The notes under the pieces are model-generated. The model ran no database searches and had not been told where the DNA came from. It worked only from the letters and a program-made list of their open reading frames with translations. Source: an uncultured Corynebacterium sp. (lineage in GTDB: Bacteria; Actinomycetota; Actinomycetes; Mycobacteriales; Mycobacteriaceae). From it: a stretch of DNA of 64,000 bases. Both the position numbers and the translations under genes were made by a program. How positions within the stretch are numbered: the stretch's first letter is position 1; every line of letters begins with the position of its first letter. The stretch is from NCBI RefSeq assembly GCF_946223165.1, contig NZ_CAMIBP010000006.1:1-64000 (forward strand), written 5' to 3'. Shown here piece by piece: positions 44,226 through 52,859 of the stretch.

Positions 44226-45199
44226 AAGCGTCCTTTCGAGTGTTCGGCGACGAGGAGGTAGCCCAGGAAGACTCCGCCCACGCCAAGGGTGAGGACCCCG
44301 GCGGGCAGCCCGGAAAAGAGCGGGACTTGTTGCACTGCGAGGTCGGAGACCGCGAGGATGAGGGCGCCAGTGAGGGCGGACGGCAGCACGCTCACCGACG
44401 AGGTGGCCAGGATGCGCCGCGCGATCTGGGGCGCCGTGAGCGCGACGAATGCGATGGGGCCTGCGCCCGCCACCGCGGCGCCGGAGGCAAGTACGGACAG
44501 GACGACGGCTAGCGTGCGGGTGCGGTCGGGGTTGACTCCCACGCCGGAGGCGGCCTCGTCGCCGATCTCCAGGATTGTGATGTCAGCGGATATCGACAGC
44601 GCGACGGGGAGGAGAACGACGGTGGCGATAGCGACGACGGCGACGTCCGCGAGGGTCGTCGACGCCAGGGAGCCGACGACGAACGCGGCCAGCTGGGAGC
44701 CGGCGTCGCGCAGCTGGACGCTCACGACGTAGTGCGTGATGGCGTGGGCCAGGGCCGCGACGCCGATGCCCGCGATGATGCTGCGGGTGGGGGAGCGGAA
44801 GCCAACGCCCGTGGAAAGAAAGACTAGCCCCGTGGCCACGGTCGCGCCGGCCACAGCGCCGAGGGACGCGGGGACGGCAGGCAGAAGGAGTGTTGTCACG
44901 GCCACTCCGGCGCCGGCCCCGGCGCCCAGGCCGATGACGTCCGGGCTGCCCAGCGGGTTCGCGTTGACGGATTGAAAGAGTGCTCCGGCCACGCCAAACA
45001 GCGCACCCGCCAAGAGGGCAGCGGCCAGCCGCGGGCCGCGCAGCCGTTCCATTACAAAGGCGGCCTTGCCAGTGGCGTCGCCACTGAGTGCCGCGGGCAG
45101 CTTTTGCAGCGGGATGCCCAAGTCCCCGAGGGTGAGCGTCGCGACCGCTACGGTAAGCAGTGCGGCGGCAGCAAGGGCGTAAAAGTAGCGAGTCCTCAT
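44222..45199 (-). CDS. Iron-siderophore ABC transporter permease (FecD type)
   Basis: A 325-residue BtuC/FecCD-family permease with about ten membrane segments. Family blocks include RLRGPRLAAALLAGALFGVAG, ANPLGSPDVIGLGAGAG and AGPIAFVALTAPQIARRI. ATG 45199 overlaps the stop of the preceding permease (TCATGA), which decides it over an upstream GTG at 45211. Translationally coupled to its partners. Confidence 0.93.
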   Translation of the reverse strand: MRTRYFYALAAAALLTVAVATLTLGDLGIPLQKLPAALSGDATGKAAFVMERLRGPRLAAALLAGALFGVAGALFQSVNANPLGSPDVIGLGAGAGAGVAVTTLLLPAVPASLGAVAGATVATGLVFLSTGVGFRSPTRSIIAGIGVAALAHAITHYVVSVQLRDAGSQLAAFVVGSLASTTLADVAVVAIATVVLLPVALSISADITILEIGDEAASGVGVNPDRTRTLAVVLSVLASGAAVAGAGPIAFVALTAPQIARRILATSSVSVLPSALTGALILAVSDLAVQQVPLFSGLPAGVLTLGVGGVFLGYLLVAEHSKGRL

Positions 45200-46212
45200 G
45201 ACGCCAACCACCCACGGCGGACGGCGAGGAGCAGGAAGGGCGCGCCAATGACGGCGGTGATGATGCCCACCATGATCTCCTCGGGGCGGGCGATGGTGCG
45301 CCCGACGACGTCGGCGGCCACGAGGAGCGTGGCCCCCAGCAGCGCCGCGATCGGGACCTGCCAGTGGTGATCGATGCCCACGAGGGAGCGCGCCAGGTGC
45401 GGGACGACGAGGCCGACAAAGGTGATGGGGCCCGCCACCGCGGTGGCCGCCGCCGCGAGAAGCGCGGAGGCGATGAGCCCACCGGCGCGCACCAGCGCGA
45501 TGGGGGTGCCCAGCGACGAGGCGACGTCCTCGCCGAGCGCCAGGTTATTGAGGGACGGGCCAAGGACTGCAGCCAGGATGATTCCGGCGAGGAGTAGAGG
45601 CGCGACGTCGGCGACGGCCCCTAGGTCCCGCCCACCCAGAGCGCCGATGACCCAGAACCGGTAAGAGTCAAAGACCGCGGGATGGGTCAGGATAATGGTC
45701 TGGATATACGCGCTGAGCACCGCGGAGATGACCGCGCCGGTGAGCAACAATCCTACGACGCTGCGCTGCGCGGTCCGTGTCCCGATGGCGTAGACGGCGA
45801 TGGTGGTGGCCAGCGCTCCGCTGAAGGCAACCCACACGGAGCTGCCCGCGATCGCCTGGCCGGTCACCGCGGCGACCGTGACGACGGCGGCGGAGGAACC
45901 CACCGTCACCCCAAGCAGGCCGGGCTCGCCCAGCGGGTTGCGGGTGATGCCCTGGATGATGACGCCCGACATGGCCAGCGCCGCGCCGCAGACGATGCCC
46001 ACGACGGTGCGATCGATGCGGGCGTCCAGCACTGCCGCCATATATGGGTCGGGGGCGCCGGTGAGAGCGTCGACGACGGCGGACGGGGCGGTGGCCTTAA
46101 CACCCAGAAACAGGCTTGCCAGTGCCGCGATTCCAACGCTTGCTAGGGCGAGCGCGAGGATTATCCAGCGGTAGGTCTGAGGCCGGACCGCAGTCCGGGA
46201 CGGTTGCGTCAT
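45196..46212 (-). CDS. Iron-siderophore ABC transporter permease (FecC type)
   Basis: A 338-residue permease, partner of the FecD-type subunit. It shows DARIDRTVVGIVCGAALAMSG, RNPLGEPGLLGVTVGSSAA, and AGPITFVGLVVPHLARSLVG, the loop that contacts the ATPase. About ten membrane helices. The start codon lies nine bases after the stop of the binding-protein gene, and the stop overlaps the next permease start. Confidence 0.93.
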   Translation of the reverse strand: MTQPSRTAVRPQTYRWIILALALASVGIAALASLFLGVKATAPSAVVDALTGAPDPYMAAVLDARIDRTVVGIVCGAALAMSGVIIQGITRNPLGEPGLLGVTVGSSAAVVTVAAVTGQAIAGSSVWVAFSGALATTIAVYAIGTRTAQRSVVGLLLTGAVISAVLSAYIQTIILTHPAVFDSYRFWVIGALGGRDLGAVADVAPLLLAGIILAAVLGPSLNNLALGEDVASSLGTPIALVRAGGLIASALLAAAATAVAGPITFVGLVVPHLARSLVGIDHHWQVPIAALLGATLLVAADVVGRTIARPEEIMVGIITAVIGAPFLLLAVRRGWLAS

Positions 46213-46221
46213 GGCGGGGGC

Positions 46222-47271
46222 TTACTTGTCGAGCTTCGCGATGGCCTCGTCGATGATGGGGATGTAGCGCTCGAGCGTCCACGGGACGGTGAGCGGGGTG
46301 ATGATGGACGAGCCGGTGACGAAGGATTGGTCCGTCGGGGCGACGACGGAGCCGCGGGAGATTGCCGGGATCTGCTGGTACAGCGGCTGGGCCTCGATCT
46401 CCTCGCGCGTCTTGTCGTCGGAGTAGAAGGTGAAGATGAGGTCGGAGTCCTTGAGCTTGTCGGCGTTCTCCAGGCCGATCGACGCGGAGTCGGTGCCTGC
46501 CACCTCGTATTCGCGCAGGTCCTCTACCACCGGGTCGACGGTCAGGCCCAAGGCGCGCACCATGGCGACGCGCTGCTCGTCCGGGAAGAACACGCCCAGG
46601 GTGCCCGGGCCGGAGGTGTAGATGTAGGAGAAGGTGAGATCCTTGTAGTCCGCGCGCTTGGCGGACTCCAACTGGGCGTTGATGTCGGAGATGAGGGCGT
46701 CGCCGTCCGCGGACTGGCCCATGGCCTTCGCGATGGTTGTGATCTGATCCTGCCAGGTGGTGACCCACGGTTCCTTCTCATAGGCGACGGTCGGGGCGAT
46801 ATCGGAGAGGACGTCGTACTGCTCCTGGGTGATGCCGGACCAGGGGGCGAGGATGAGATCGGGCTCGAGGTTGACGATGGCCTCCACGTCGAGCTCGGTG
46901 CCGCCGGTGAACTGGGTGGGCAGTTCGCCGCCCTTCTCAGCGACAGTGTCGTGGATCCACGGCAGGTAGCCGGTGTCGTCGCTGCCCCAGGAGTATTCTT
47001 CGATGCCCACGGGGATGGTGCCCAATGCAATCGCGGTCTCTGCGGAACCTTGGCCGAGGGTCACGATGCGCTCCGGCTTCTTCTCGATGACGGCCTCGCC
47101 CAGCGCGTGCGTGATGGTGACGGGCTCCCAGCCTTCGCCGCCGCCGGCGGGGGAGGTTGAAACCGCGGTGGTGTCGCCGCTGCTGGAGCACGCGGTGAGG
47201 GCGAGGGTTACGAGGAGGAGGAAGGCGAGCAGCGCTCCGACAAGCGGAGTCCGCGGTAGCGACTTCTGCAT
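46222..47271 (-). CDS. Iron-siderophore ABC transporter substrate-binding lipoprotein
   Basis: A 349-residue FecB/FepB-type protein that captures ferric-siderophore outside the membrane. The signal peptide ends in the lipobox LTAC at residues 25-28. The mature part has the family blocks PERIVTLGQGSAETAIALG, LDVEAIVNLEPDLILAP and PAISRGSVVAP. AAAGGAC lies six bases before the ATG. A DtxR-type box covers the promoter 40-58 bases upstream. First gene of the importer operon. Confidence 0.94.
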   Translation of the reverse strand: MQKSLPRTPLVGALLAFLLLVTLALTACSSSGDTTAVSTSPAGGGEGWEPVTITHALGEAVIEKKPERIVTLGQGSAETAIALGTIPVGIEEYSWGSDDTGYLPWIHDTVAEKGGELPTQFTGGTELDVEAIVNLEPDLILAPWSGITQEQYDVLSDIAPTVAYEKEPWVTTWQDQITTIAKAMGQSADGDALISDINAQLESAKRADYKDLTFSYIYTSGPGTLGVFFPDEQRVAMVRALGLTVDPVVEDLREYEVAGTDSASIGLENADKLKDSDLIFTFYSDDKTREEIEAQPLYQQIPAISRGSVVAPTDQSFVTGSSIITPLTVPWTLERYIPIIDEAIAKLDK

Positions 47272-47310
47272 CTCTGAGTCCTTTCGGCACGGTGAAATAG
47301 AAAGCAGAAG

Positions 47311-47329
47311 GAATGTTAGCCTAACTTTA
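47311..47329. promoter_or_regulatory. DtxR/IdeR-type iron box of the ABC importer
   Basis: GAATGTTAGCCTAACTTTA shares the 11-base core GTTAGCCTAAC with the DtxR consensus (14 of 19 positions overall). It overlaps a likely -10, TAACAT on the reverse strand at 47313-47318. Confidence 0.82.
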
Positions 47330-47385
47330 GTCGAACTTTCAAAAGTTCTAAAAGTTCGCGAATCCCGCGCGGGGCACCCGCCGCG

Positions 47386-48921
47386 CTAGTCCTCCACCGG
47401 CAGCCACGCGTAGCCGTACGGACCCAGCTCCACCGGCCCCAGATCCACGGTGGTGTTGCCAAAATTGTGCAGACACAGCAACCCACCGCGTTGGAACGCG
47501 AGCACCGCGTCCACGCCGGTTTCTACCGCCTCGTACGGCGCCGTGCCCAGCTCCGGGTGTGCTTTGCGCTGGGCGATGAGCGCGCGCAGGGCGTGGAGCA
47601 AGGAGGCATCGTCAAGCTGCTGCGCGGCCACGGACTCGCCCGCGGCAAACGGCAGGCGGGTTTCGGCGGCATCGGAAAAGCCGTGGCCGGCAGACTCGTC
47701 CCACAGCATGGGCGTGCGCACCGCGTAGCGATCCGGCAGCGCCGTTACATCGCCCATCCCAATCTCATCGCCGTAGTAGATAAACGGCGCGCCAGGCAGG
47801 CTGAGCAGCAGCGAAAACATGAGCTCGATCTTGCGGCGGTCCCCACGCATGAGCGGGGCCAGGCGCTTGGCGATGCCGGCATGCGCCCGGTCCGCGGCAT
47901 CGTCAACGTAGGCGGAGTAGAAGCCCTCTCGGGCCTCGTCGGAGACCATTTCCAGCGTCAGCTCGTCGTGGTTGCGCAGGAACGTGCCCCATTGGCAGCC
48001 GGCGGGGAAACCGTCGGCTCCGGGCAGACCGCCCAAGTCCGTGAGCTCGTCGAGGATGTCGTAGATGGGCGTGGCGGATCCCGTGGCCATCGCCTCGAAA
48101 AGCCGCGGCATGAGCGGGAAGTTGAAGACCATGTGGAAGCGATTGCCCGTGCCGTAGAAGTCCATCGTCTCCCGCGGCGGCTGGTTGGCCTCGGCGATCA
48201 TGACGGCCCCAGGGAACTCGGCATCGATAAGCTCGCGCACCTTTTCCACGAAGGCCACCGTCTCCGGCAGGGATTCGCCACCCACGCCGTCGCGTTCATA
48301 GAGGTAGGGGATGGCGTCGAGGCGGAAACCGTCGATGCCCTTGCCCAACCAAAAACGGATGACGTCGAGGACCTCCTCGTGGACGCGCGGGTTGTCGTAA
48401 TTGAGATCGGGCTGGTGGGAGTAGAAGCGGTGGAAGTAGTACTGCTCGCGCACGTCGTCCCACGCCCAGTTGGAGGACTCGGTATCGGTGAAGATCACCC
48501 GGATTTCCGGGTAGCGCTCCGGGTCGAGGCCCCACACGTAATAGTCGCCATAAGGCCCGTGCGGATCCCGACGGGACTCCTGGAACCAGTGATGATCCGA
48601 CGAGGTGTGGTTGAGGGCCAGGTCGGTGATGACCCGCATCCCGCGGGCGTGGATCTCTGCGATGAGCTCCTCGAGGTCTTCCATCGTGCCGTACACCGGG
48701 TTGATGGCATAGTAGTCCGAGATGTCGTAGCCGTCATCGCGCAGCGGCGAGGCGTAAAACGGCGGCAGCCACAGGCAGTCGATGCCCAGCCACTGCAGGT
48801 AGTCGAGCTTCGAGGTGATGCCGCGGAGATCGCCGATGCCGTCTCCGTTGGAGTCCTTGAAGGCGTGGACGAGGGCCTGGTAGAAGACGGCATTGTGATA
48901 CCACTGCGGGGCGGAAGTCAT
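47386..48921 (-). CDS. treS: Trehalose synthase-type GH13 glycosidase
   Basis: A 511-residue α-amylase-family enzyme most like TreS, which interconverts trehalose and maltose. The opening AVFYQALVHAFKDSNGDGIGD and the LDYLQWLGIDCLWLPPF block are TreS-typical. GH13 catalytic residues are present: Asp202 (GFRLDAIPYL), Glu244 (MIAEANQP) and Asp319 (LRNHDELT). It is shorter than most TreS (about 570-600), mainly at the C-terminus. ATG 48921 overlaps the stop of the preceding small gene. It is the last gene of the trehalose-import cluster, which supports TreS over a general α-glucosidase. Confidence 0.87.
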   Translation of the reverse strand: MTSAPQWYHNAVFYQALVHAFKDSNGDGIGDLRGITSKLDYLQWLGIDCLWLPPFYASPLRDDGYDISDYYAINPVYGTMEDLEELIAEIHARGMRVITDLALNHTSSDHHWFQESRRDPHGPYGDYYVWGLDPERYPEIRVIFTDTESSNWAWDDVREQYYFHRFYSHQPDLNYDNPRVHEEVLDVIRFWLGKGIDGFRLDAIPYLYERDGVGGESLPETVAFVEKVRELIDAEFPGAVMIAEANQPPRETMDFYGTGNRFHMVFNFPLMPRLFEAMATGSATPIYDILDELTDLGGLPGADGFPAGCQWGTFLRNHDELTLEMVSDEAREGFYSAYVDDAADRAHAGIAKRLAPLMRGDRRKIELMFSLLLSLPGAPFIYYGDEIGMGDVTALPDRYAVRTPMLWDESAGHGFSDAAETRLPFAAGESVAAQQLDDASLLHALRALIAQRKAHPELGTAPYEAVETGVDAVLAFQRGGLLCLHNFGNTTVDLGPVELGPYGYAWLPVED

Positions 48922-49103
48922 GCGAGGTCCTTGTGCTTGGCGCGCCAGAGCAGGAACTCCACCAGGCAAAGCGCGCCCGCGAGGAGCCCCGGCCACAGAG
49001 CGGGGGAGGGTTGGAAGAGATTATAAATAGCCTGGATGAGTGCGAGAACGGCGAAGAATCCGACGAAGCCAAGCGCGGTGTCCCAGAGCAAAGCGCGACG
49101 CAT
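48918..49103 (-). CDS. Small two-TM membrane protein in the trehalose-import cluster
   Basis: A 61-residue protein starting MRRALLWDTALGFVGFFAVL, with two membrane segments (about 9-29 and 36-54) and a basic C-terminus (WRAKHKDLA). Its stop overlaps the treS start (ATGA), so the two are co-translated. C. glutamicum has a small membrane-protein gene inside its tus locus, which may be the counterpart. Role unknown. Confidence 0.75.
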   Translation of the reverse strand: MRRALLWDTALGFVGFFAVLALIQAIYNLFQPSPALWPGLLAGALCLVEFLLWRAKHKDLA

Positions 49104-49118
49104 GAGGTCACCCCGTCT

Positions 49119-49595
49119 CTAGCGAACCCGCACGGTGAACTCGGTGCCATCGGACAGATGCACCGCGGTCTCGCCCTGCGCCAACCCGGTGATGCCGCCA
49201 TTGAAGCTGGCAGAGCCCTCCGTGTAGGCGCCGCTGAATTCTGCCACGGTCTCGTCATCGACCGTGGCCTTGGTCCCGTCGGCCTCCGCGATGACGAGGG
49301 ACTCCGCCACCTCCAGATCGATGGTCTGGCCGGCCAACTCGGCGGGCGTCAGGATCTGGGGCGCGGGCATGCCGATGGGCGGGGCGGCATCGGCGGCAGA
49401 GCTTGCATCCGTGGCAGAGCCTTCATCCGCGGAAGCGTCAGCGGCAGGGCTAGCGTCAGTGGCCATCGTGGCCTCCTCGGTGGGGGTCGGTGCAGAGGGC
49501 TCTTCGGTGGACCCGCAGCCGGTGAGCACCATGCCGGCTAGAGCGCAGGCCGCCCCGGCGGCGGCGAGGCGGTGCAGGTGCGTCATGATTATCAT
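49119..49595 (-). CDS. Putative lipoprotein in the trehalose-import cluster
   Basis: A 158-residue protein with a signal peptide ending in the lipobox LTGC (about 24-27), a 45-residue Thr/Ala/Ser/Asp-rich spacer, and a β-rich domain from about 75. ATG 49595 overlaps the stop of tusG (ATGA); a second ATG nine bases on is also possible. It is not a typical solute-binding protein: it is too small and lacks that fold. I do not recognise the domain. Confidence 0.75.
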   Translation of the reverse strand: MIIMTHLHRLAAAGAACALAGMVLTGCGSTEEPSAPTPTEEATMATDASPAADASADEGSATDASSAADAAPPIGMPAPQILTPAELAGQTIDLEVAESLVIAEADGTKATVDDETVAEFSGAYTEGSASFNGGITGLAQGETAVHLSDGTEFTVRVR

Positions 49596-50413
49596 GCCTT
49601 CACACCTCCCGCGGTCAGGCCGGAGACGATGCGCTGCTGGAACACGAGCACCATGATGATGAGGGGGATGGTGACCAGCGCGCCGGCGGCCATCGTGGCG
49701 GCATATGGGTACTCGAAGGCGGAGGGGCCGGAGAAGCGCGCGATGGCCACGGTGACGGGCTCGGTGTCCGTGGTGGACAGCTGGCGGGCGAGCATGAACT
49801 CGTTCCACGTCGTGATGAACGCGATGATGGCGGTGGTAAACAGCGCCGGGGCCGCCAGCGGCAGGAGCACGAGGCGGAAGGCCTGGCCGCGGGTGGCGCC
49901 GTCCACGCGGGCGGCCTCCTCCAGCTCCCAGGGCAGCTGGCGGAAGAAGCTGAGCAGTGTGTAGACCGTCAGTGGCAGGGCGAAAGAGATATTGGGGATG
50001 ATCATGGCGCGGTAAGAGCCAATCCAGCCCAGGTCGCCGAACATCTGGAACAGCGGGGTGACCAGGGCGATGCCCGGGAACATCGACGCCGCCAGGATGA
50101 TGCCCGTGACAATGCCTTTGCCGGGGAAGTCGAGGCGGGCCAGCGCGTAGGCGGTAAACACGCCCACGGCGACGGCGATGAGCGTGGTGGCCAGGGAGAT
50201 GAGCAGCGAATTGCCAATCGCGCCCAGGAAGTCGTTGCCCTTATCCGTGGCCAGGGCGTCCTTAAAATTGTCCAGCGTGACGTGTGTGGGCCACGGGGTG
50301 GTGTCGAAGGTAAACGCCTTGTCGCGCAGGGCGGTGACTACCATCCAGTAGAAGGGGGCCAGGCCCCAGAACATGATGAAGATAATGCCTAATAGGTGCC
50401 CGAACTTTTTCAT
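49592..50413 (-). CDS. tusG: Trehalose ABC transporter permease, MalG/SugB type
   Basis: A 273-residue inner-membrane permease with six membrane segments. The EAA loop that docks the ATPase reads EEAARVDGATRGQAFRLVLLP, and the C-terminus is RIVSGLTAGGVKA, the usual ending of this subfamily. It pairs with tusF, whose stop overlaps its start by four bases. Trehalose is inferred from the resemblance of the cluster to tus of C. glutamicum and LpqY-SugABC of mycobacteria. Confidence 0.92.
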   Translation of the reverse strand: MKKFGHLLGIIFIMFWGLAPFYWMVVTALRDKAFTFDTTPWPTHVTLDNFKDALATDKGNDFLGAIGNSLLISLATTLIAVAVGVFTAYALARLDFPGKGIVTGIILAASMFPGIALVTPLFQMFGDLGWIGSYRAMIIPNISFALPLTVYTLLSFFRQLPWELEEAARVDGATRGQAFRLVLLPLAAPALFTTAIIAFITTWNEFMLARQLSTTDTEPVTVAIARFSGPSAFEYPYAATMAAGALVTIPLIIMVLVFQQRIVSGLTAGGVKA

Positions 50414-51375
50414 GCCGCTACCTTCTTCTTTCTGTCAGTCGTGGAACCCACGTCCGCGCCGAGGAACCTGATGAGGATGAAGGCCACGGCGAAGATGAGC
50501 AGGAAGATGAGAGTCGAGAGCGCGGAGGCCGAGTTGAAGTGGCCTTGGCGCATGTCCTCGACGACGAGCTGGGAGATGGTGGCCGTCGGCGCGTTCGACG
50601 AACCGGAAATCATGATGACCGGCAGGTCGTACATGCGCAGCGCGTCGAGGGTACGGAACAGGATGGCCACCATGAGCGCCGGCCGCACCAGCGGCAGGGT
50701 GATGCGTACGAAGCGCTGCCAGGCGTTGGCGCCGTCCACGCGGGCGGCCTCGTAGACATCCTTGGGGATCATCTGCAGGCCGGCCAGGATCAGCAGGGCC
50801 ATGAACGGCGCCGTCTTCCACACGTCGGCGATGATGACCGCCAGGCGGGCGAAGGTGGGGTCCGTGGTCCAGGCGATCTGGCTGCCGAGCAGCGAATTGA
50901 CGATGCCCTGCGGCGCGAACATGAACTGCCACAGCTTGGCCGTCACGGCGGTGGGGATGGCCCACGGCACGAGGACTGCGGCGCGCACGAGGCCGCGCCC
51001 GCGGTACTCGCCATTCATGATGAGCGCCATGCCCATGCCGAGGATGGTCTCCAGCAGCACCGTGACGACGGCGAAGAAGATGGTCACCTTGACCGCCGGC
51101 CAGAAGTCGGTGGCGATGTTGCCCGGTGGGCAGGTGATGACCTGGCCGGTGGCGCCCATGCACCGGTTGCCCACCCAATACAGGTAGTTTTCTAAGCCGG
51201 CGAACTGGCCCTCGACGAAGACCCCCGTCGTGGGATCAAGCCGCTTGTTGCCCTGGAAGGAGAGCATGATGGCGCGGACGATGGGGTAGCCGATGACTAC
51301 CGCCAGGACCGCCAGAGCGGGCGCGACGAGCACCGCGGCCGATCTCCATTGGCGTGATGTGTGCATAGAGGCCAC
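50410..51375 (-). CDS. tusF: Trehalose ABC transporter permease, MalF/SugA type
   Basis: A 321-residue permease with six membrane segments. A periplasmic loop between TM1 and TM2 contains two Cys (NRCMGATGQVITCPPGN). The EAA loop reads YEAARVDGANAWQRFVRITLP, and the basic C-terminus is DRKKKVAA. Separated from the upstream binding-protein gene by a hairpin terminator, and overlapping tusG by four bases downstream. Confidence 0.92.
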   Translation of the reverse strand: MASMHTSRQWRSAAVLVAPALAVLAVVIGYPIVRAIMLSFQGNKRLDPTTGVFVEGQFAGLENYLYWVGNRCMGATGQVITCPPGNIATDFWPAVKVTIFFAVVTVLLETILGMGMALIMNGEYRGRGLVRAAVLVPWAIPTAVTAKLWQFMFAPQGIVNSLLGSQIAWTTDPTFARLAVIIADVWKTAPFMALLILAGLQMIPKDVYEAARVDGANAWQRFVRITLPLVRPALMVAILFRTLDALRMYDLPVIMISGSSNAPTATISQLVVEDMRQGHFNSASALSTLIFLLIFAVAFILIRFLGADVGSTTDRKKKVAA

Positions 51376-51411
51376 GAGCCTTTCTCAAGAGCCTTTCATC
51401 TACAGTGAGCA

Positions 51412-51447
51412 TAATAAAGGGGGCGGCCCACCTGCGTGAACCGCCCC
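51412..51447 (-). terminator. Terminator/attenuator between tusE and tusF
   Basis: GGGGCGG (51420-51426) pairs with CCGCCCC (51441-51447). On the reverse strand the stem is followed by CCCTTTATTAT. It would let the binding protein be made in excess over the permeases. Confidence 0.65.
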
Positions 51448-51464
51448 GCCTGGGGGATGCGACC

Positions 51465-52733
51465 TTATCCTGCGGACGCGGCCTCGATGGCGGCCTTCAT
51501 GTCCTTGGTGGAGTCGTCGACGGACTTACCGGAGTTAAGCGCTGCGTAGGCGTTGTCCTGGATGGCCTTGGAGACAGCGTCGTAGAACGGGGACACCGGG
51601 CGCGGCGTGGCGTTCTCCAGGGACTCCTTGAGGGCCGGCAGGTACGGGAACTCCTCAACAAGGGCGGCGTCGTCGTAGATGGACGCCAGGACCGGCGGGA
51701 AGGAGGCCTCCGCGAAGGACTTCTGGTTCTCCTCGCTGACGATGAACTTCATGAAGTCCAGCGCGGTCTGCTTGTTCTTGGAGTTGACGTTGATGCCGTT
51801 GTTGTAGCCGCCGAGGGTGGAGGCGCCGACGCCGTCCTTGCCCACGATCGGGGACACCTCAACCTTGATGCCCTTGTCCACGGCGTTGGTGTACATGTAC
51901 GGCCAGTTGATGGCGAAGGCGGTGTTGCCCTCGGTGAAGGCCAGGTTGGTCTCTTCCTCGGTGGCGGCCAGCGAGTCCTTGGAGATGATGCCGTCGTTGA
52001 AGGCGTCGACCATGGCCTGCAGGCCGGCCTTGGAGGCGTCCGAATCCACGGTCACGGCGCCGGAGTCATCAAGGACGCCGCCGCCCCAGCCGTTCATGAA
52101 GCCGGTGGTGTTGACGGTGAGGCCTTCGTACTGCTTGAGCTGGGTGGTCAGGCAGGCCTTGCCCTTCTCCAGTGCCTCGCAGGCGCCCTTGAAGTCATCA
52201 AACTTGCTGACCTCGGTCGGAGCCAGATCCGCGTTGCGGAAGAGCAGCTGGCCGTTGGTGTTCTGCGGCAGGGCGTAGAGGGTGCCGTTGTAGGTGGCGG
52301 ACTCCACGGTGGATTCCAGCAGGTCCGAGGTGTCGACCTCCAGATCGCCGGTGAGCGGGGCGAGCCACTGGTTGGCTGCGAACTGGGCGGTCCACACGAC
52401 GTCGAGAGCCATGACGTCGTAGTCGGTGTTGCCGGCCTGGAGCGACTGGACCAGGGTCTCGCGCTGTGCGTCGGCCTCACCAGCCAACTCGGAGAGCGTG
52501 ACTTCCTCGTCCGGGTGCTCGGCGTTCCACTTTTCGATGATGGGCTGAATCTTGTCCGTGTCGTTCTTGCCCATGGCGAAGGTGATGGGGCCGCGGCCGC
52601 CGGACCCGGTGGAAGAGGAGTCTGCGCCGGAGGCGGAGCTCGAGGATCCGGAGTCGGAGGAGTTGGAACAGCCGGTTACCAGGAGGGCCACGGCGGTCGT
52701 CGTCGCGGCGGTCGCGAGGAGGGACTTCTTCAT
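51465..52733 (-). CDS. tusE: Trehalose ABC transporter substrate-binding lipoprotein
   Basis: A 422-residue family 1 solute-binding protein. The signal peptide ends in the lipobox VTGC (about 19-22), followed by a Ser/Gly-rich linker. The mature fold shows IQPIIEKWNAEHPDEEVTL, DYDVMALDVVWTAQFAANQWL and ALDFMKFIVSEENQKSFAE. It follows tusK on the same strand after about 125 bases and precedes the permeases. Confidence 0.92.
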   Translation of the reverse strand: MKKSLLATAATTTAVALLVTGCSNSSDSGSSSSASGADSSSTGSGGRGPITFAMGKNDTDKIQPIIEKWNAEHPDEEVTLSELAGEADAQRETLVQSLQAGNTDYDVMALDVVWTAQFAANQWLAPLTGDLEVDTSDLLESTVESATYNGTLYALPQNTNGQLLFRNADLAPTEVSKFDDFKGACEALEKGKACLTTQLKQYEGLTVNTTGFMNGWGGGVLDDSGAVTVDSDASKAGLQAMVDAFNDGIISKDSLAATEEETNLAFTEGNTAFAINWPYMYTNAVDKGIKVEVSPIVGKDGVGASTLGGYNNGINVNSKNKQTALDFMKFIVSEENQKSFAEASFPPVLASIYDDAALVEEFPYLPALKESLENATPRPVSPFYDAVSKAIQDNAYAALNSGKSVDDSTKDMKAAIEAASAG

Positions 52734-52859
52734 CGGGGATACACCTTTCGTAAAGAATGAGATGCCTTAACCGTAAGATAAAACGACTCACTCGCCGGTC
52801 ATTTTGTGTGTTTTGTCGCAGTGTGGGGGTGAAAATACCCCCCGTCACACAGTGGCTCG

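Noticed and set aside
51405..52760. 451-codon forward frame over tusE
   Set aside because: Antisense to a clear lipoprotein gene; no homology pattern.
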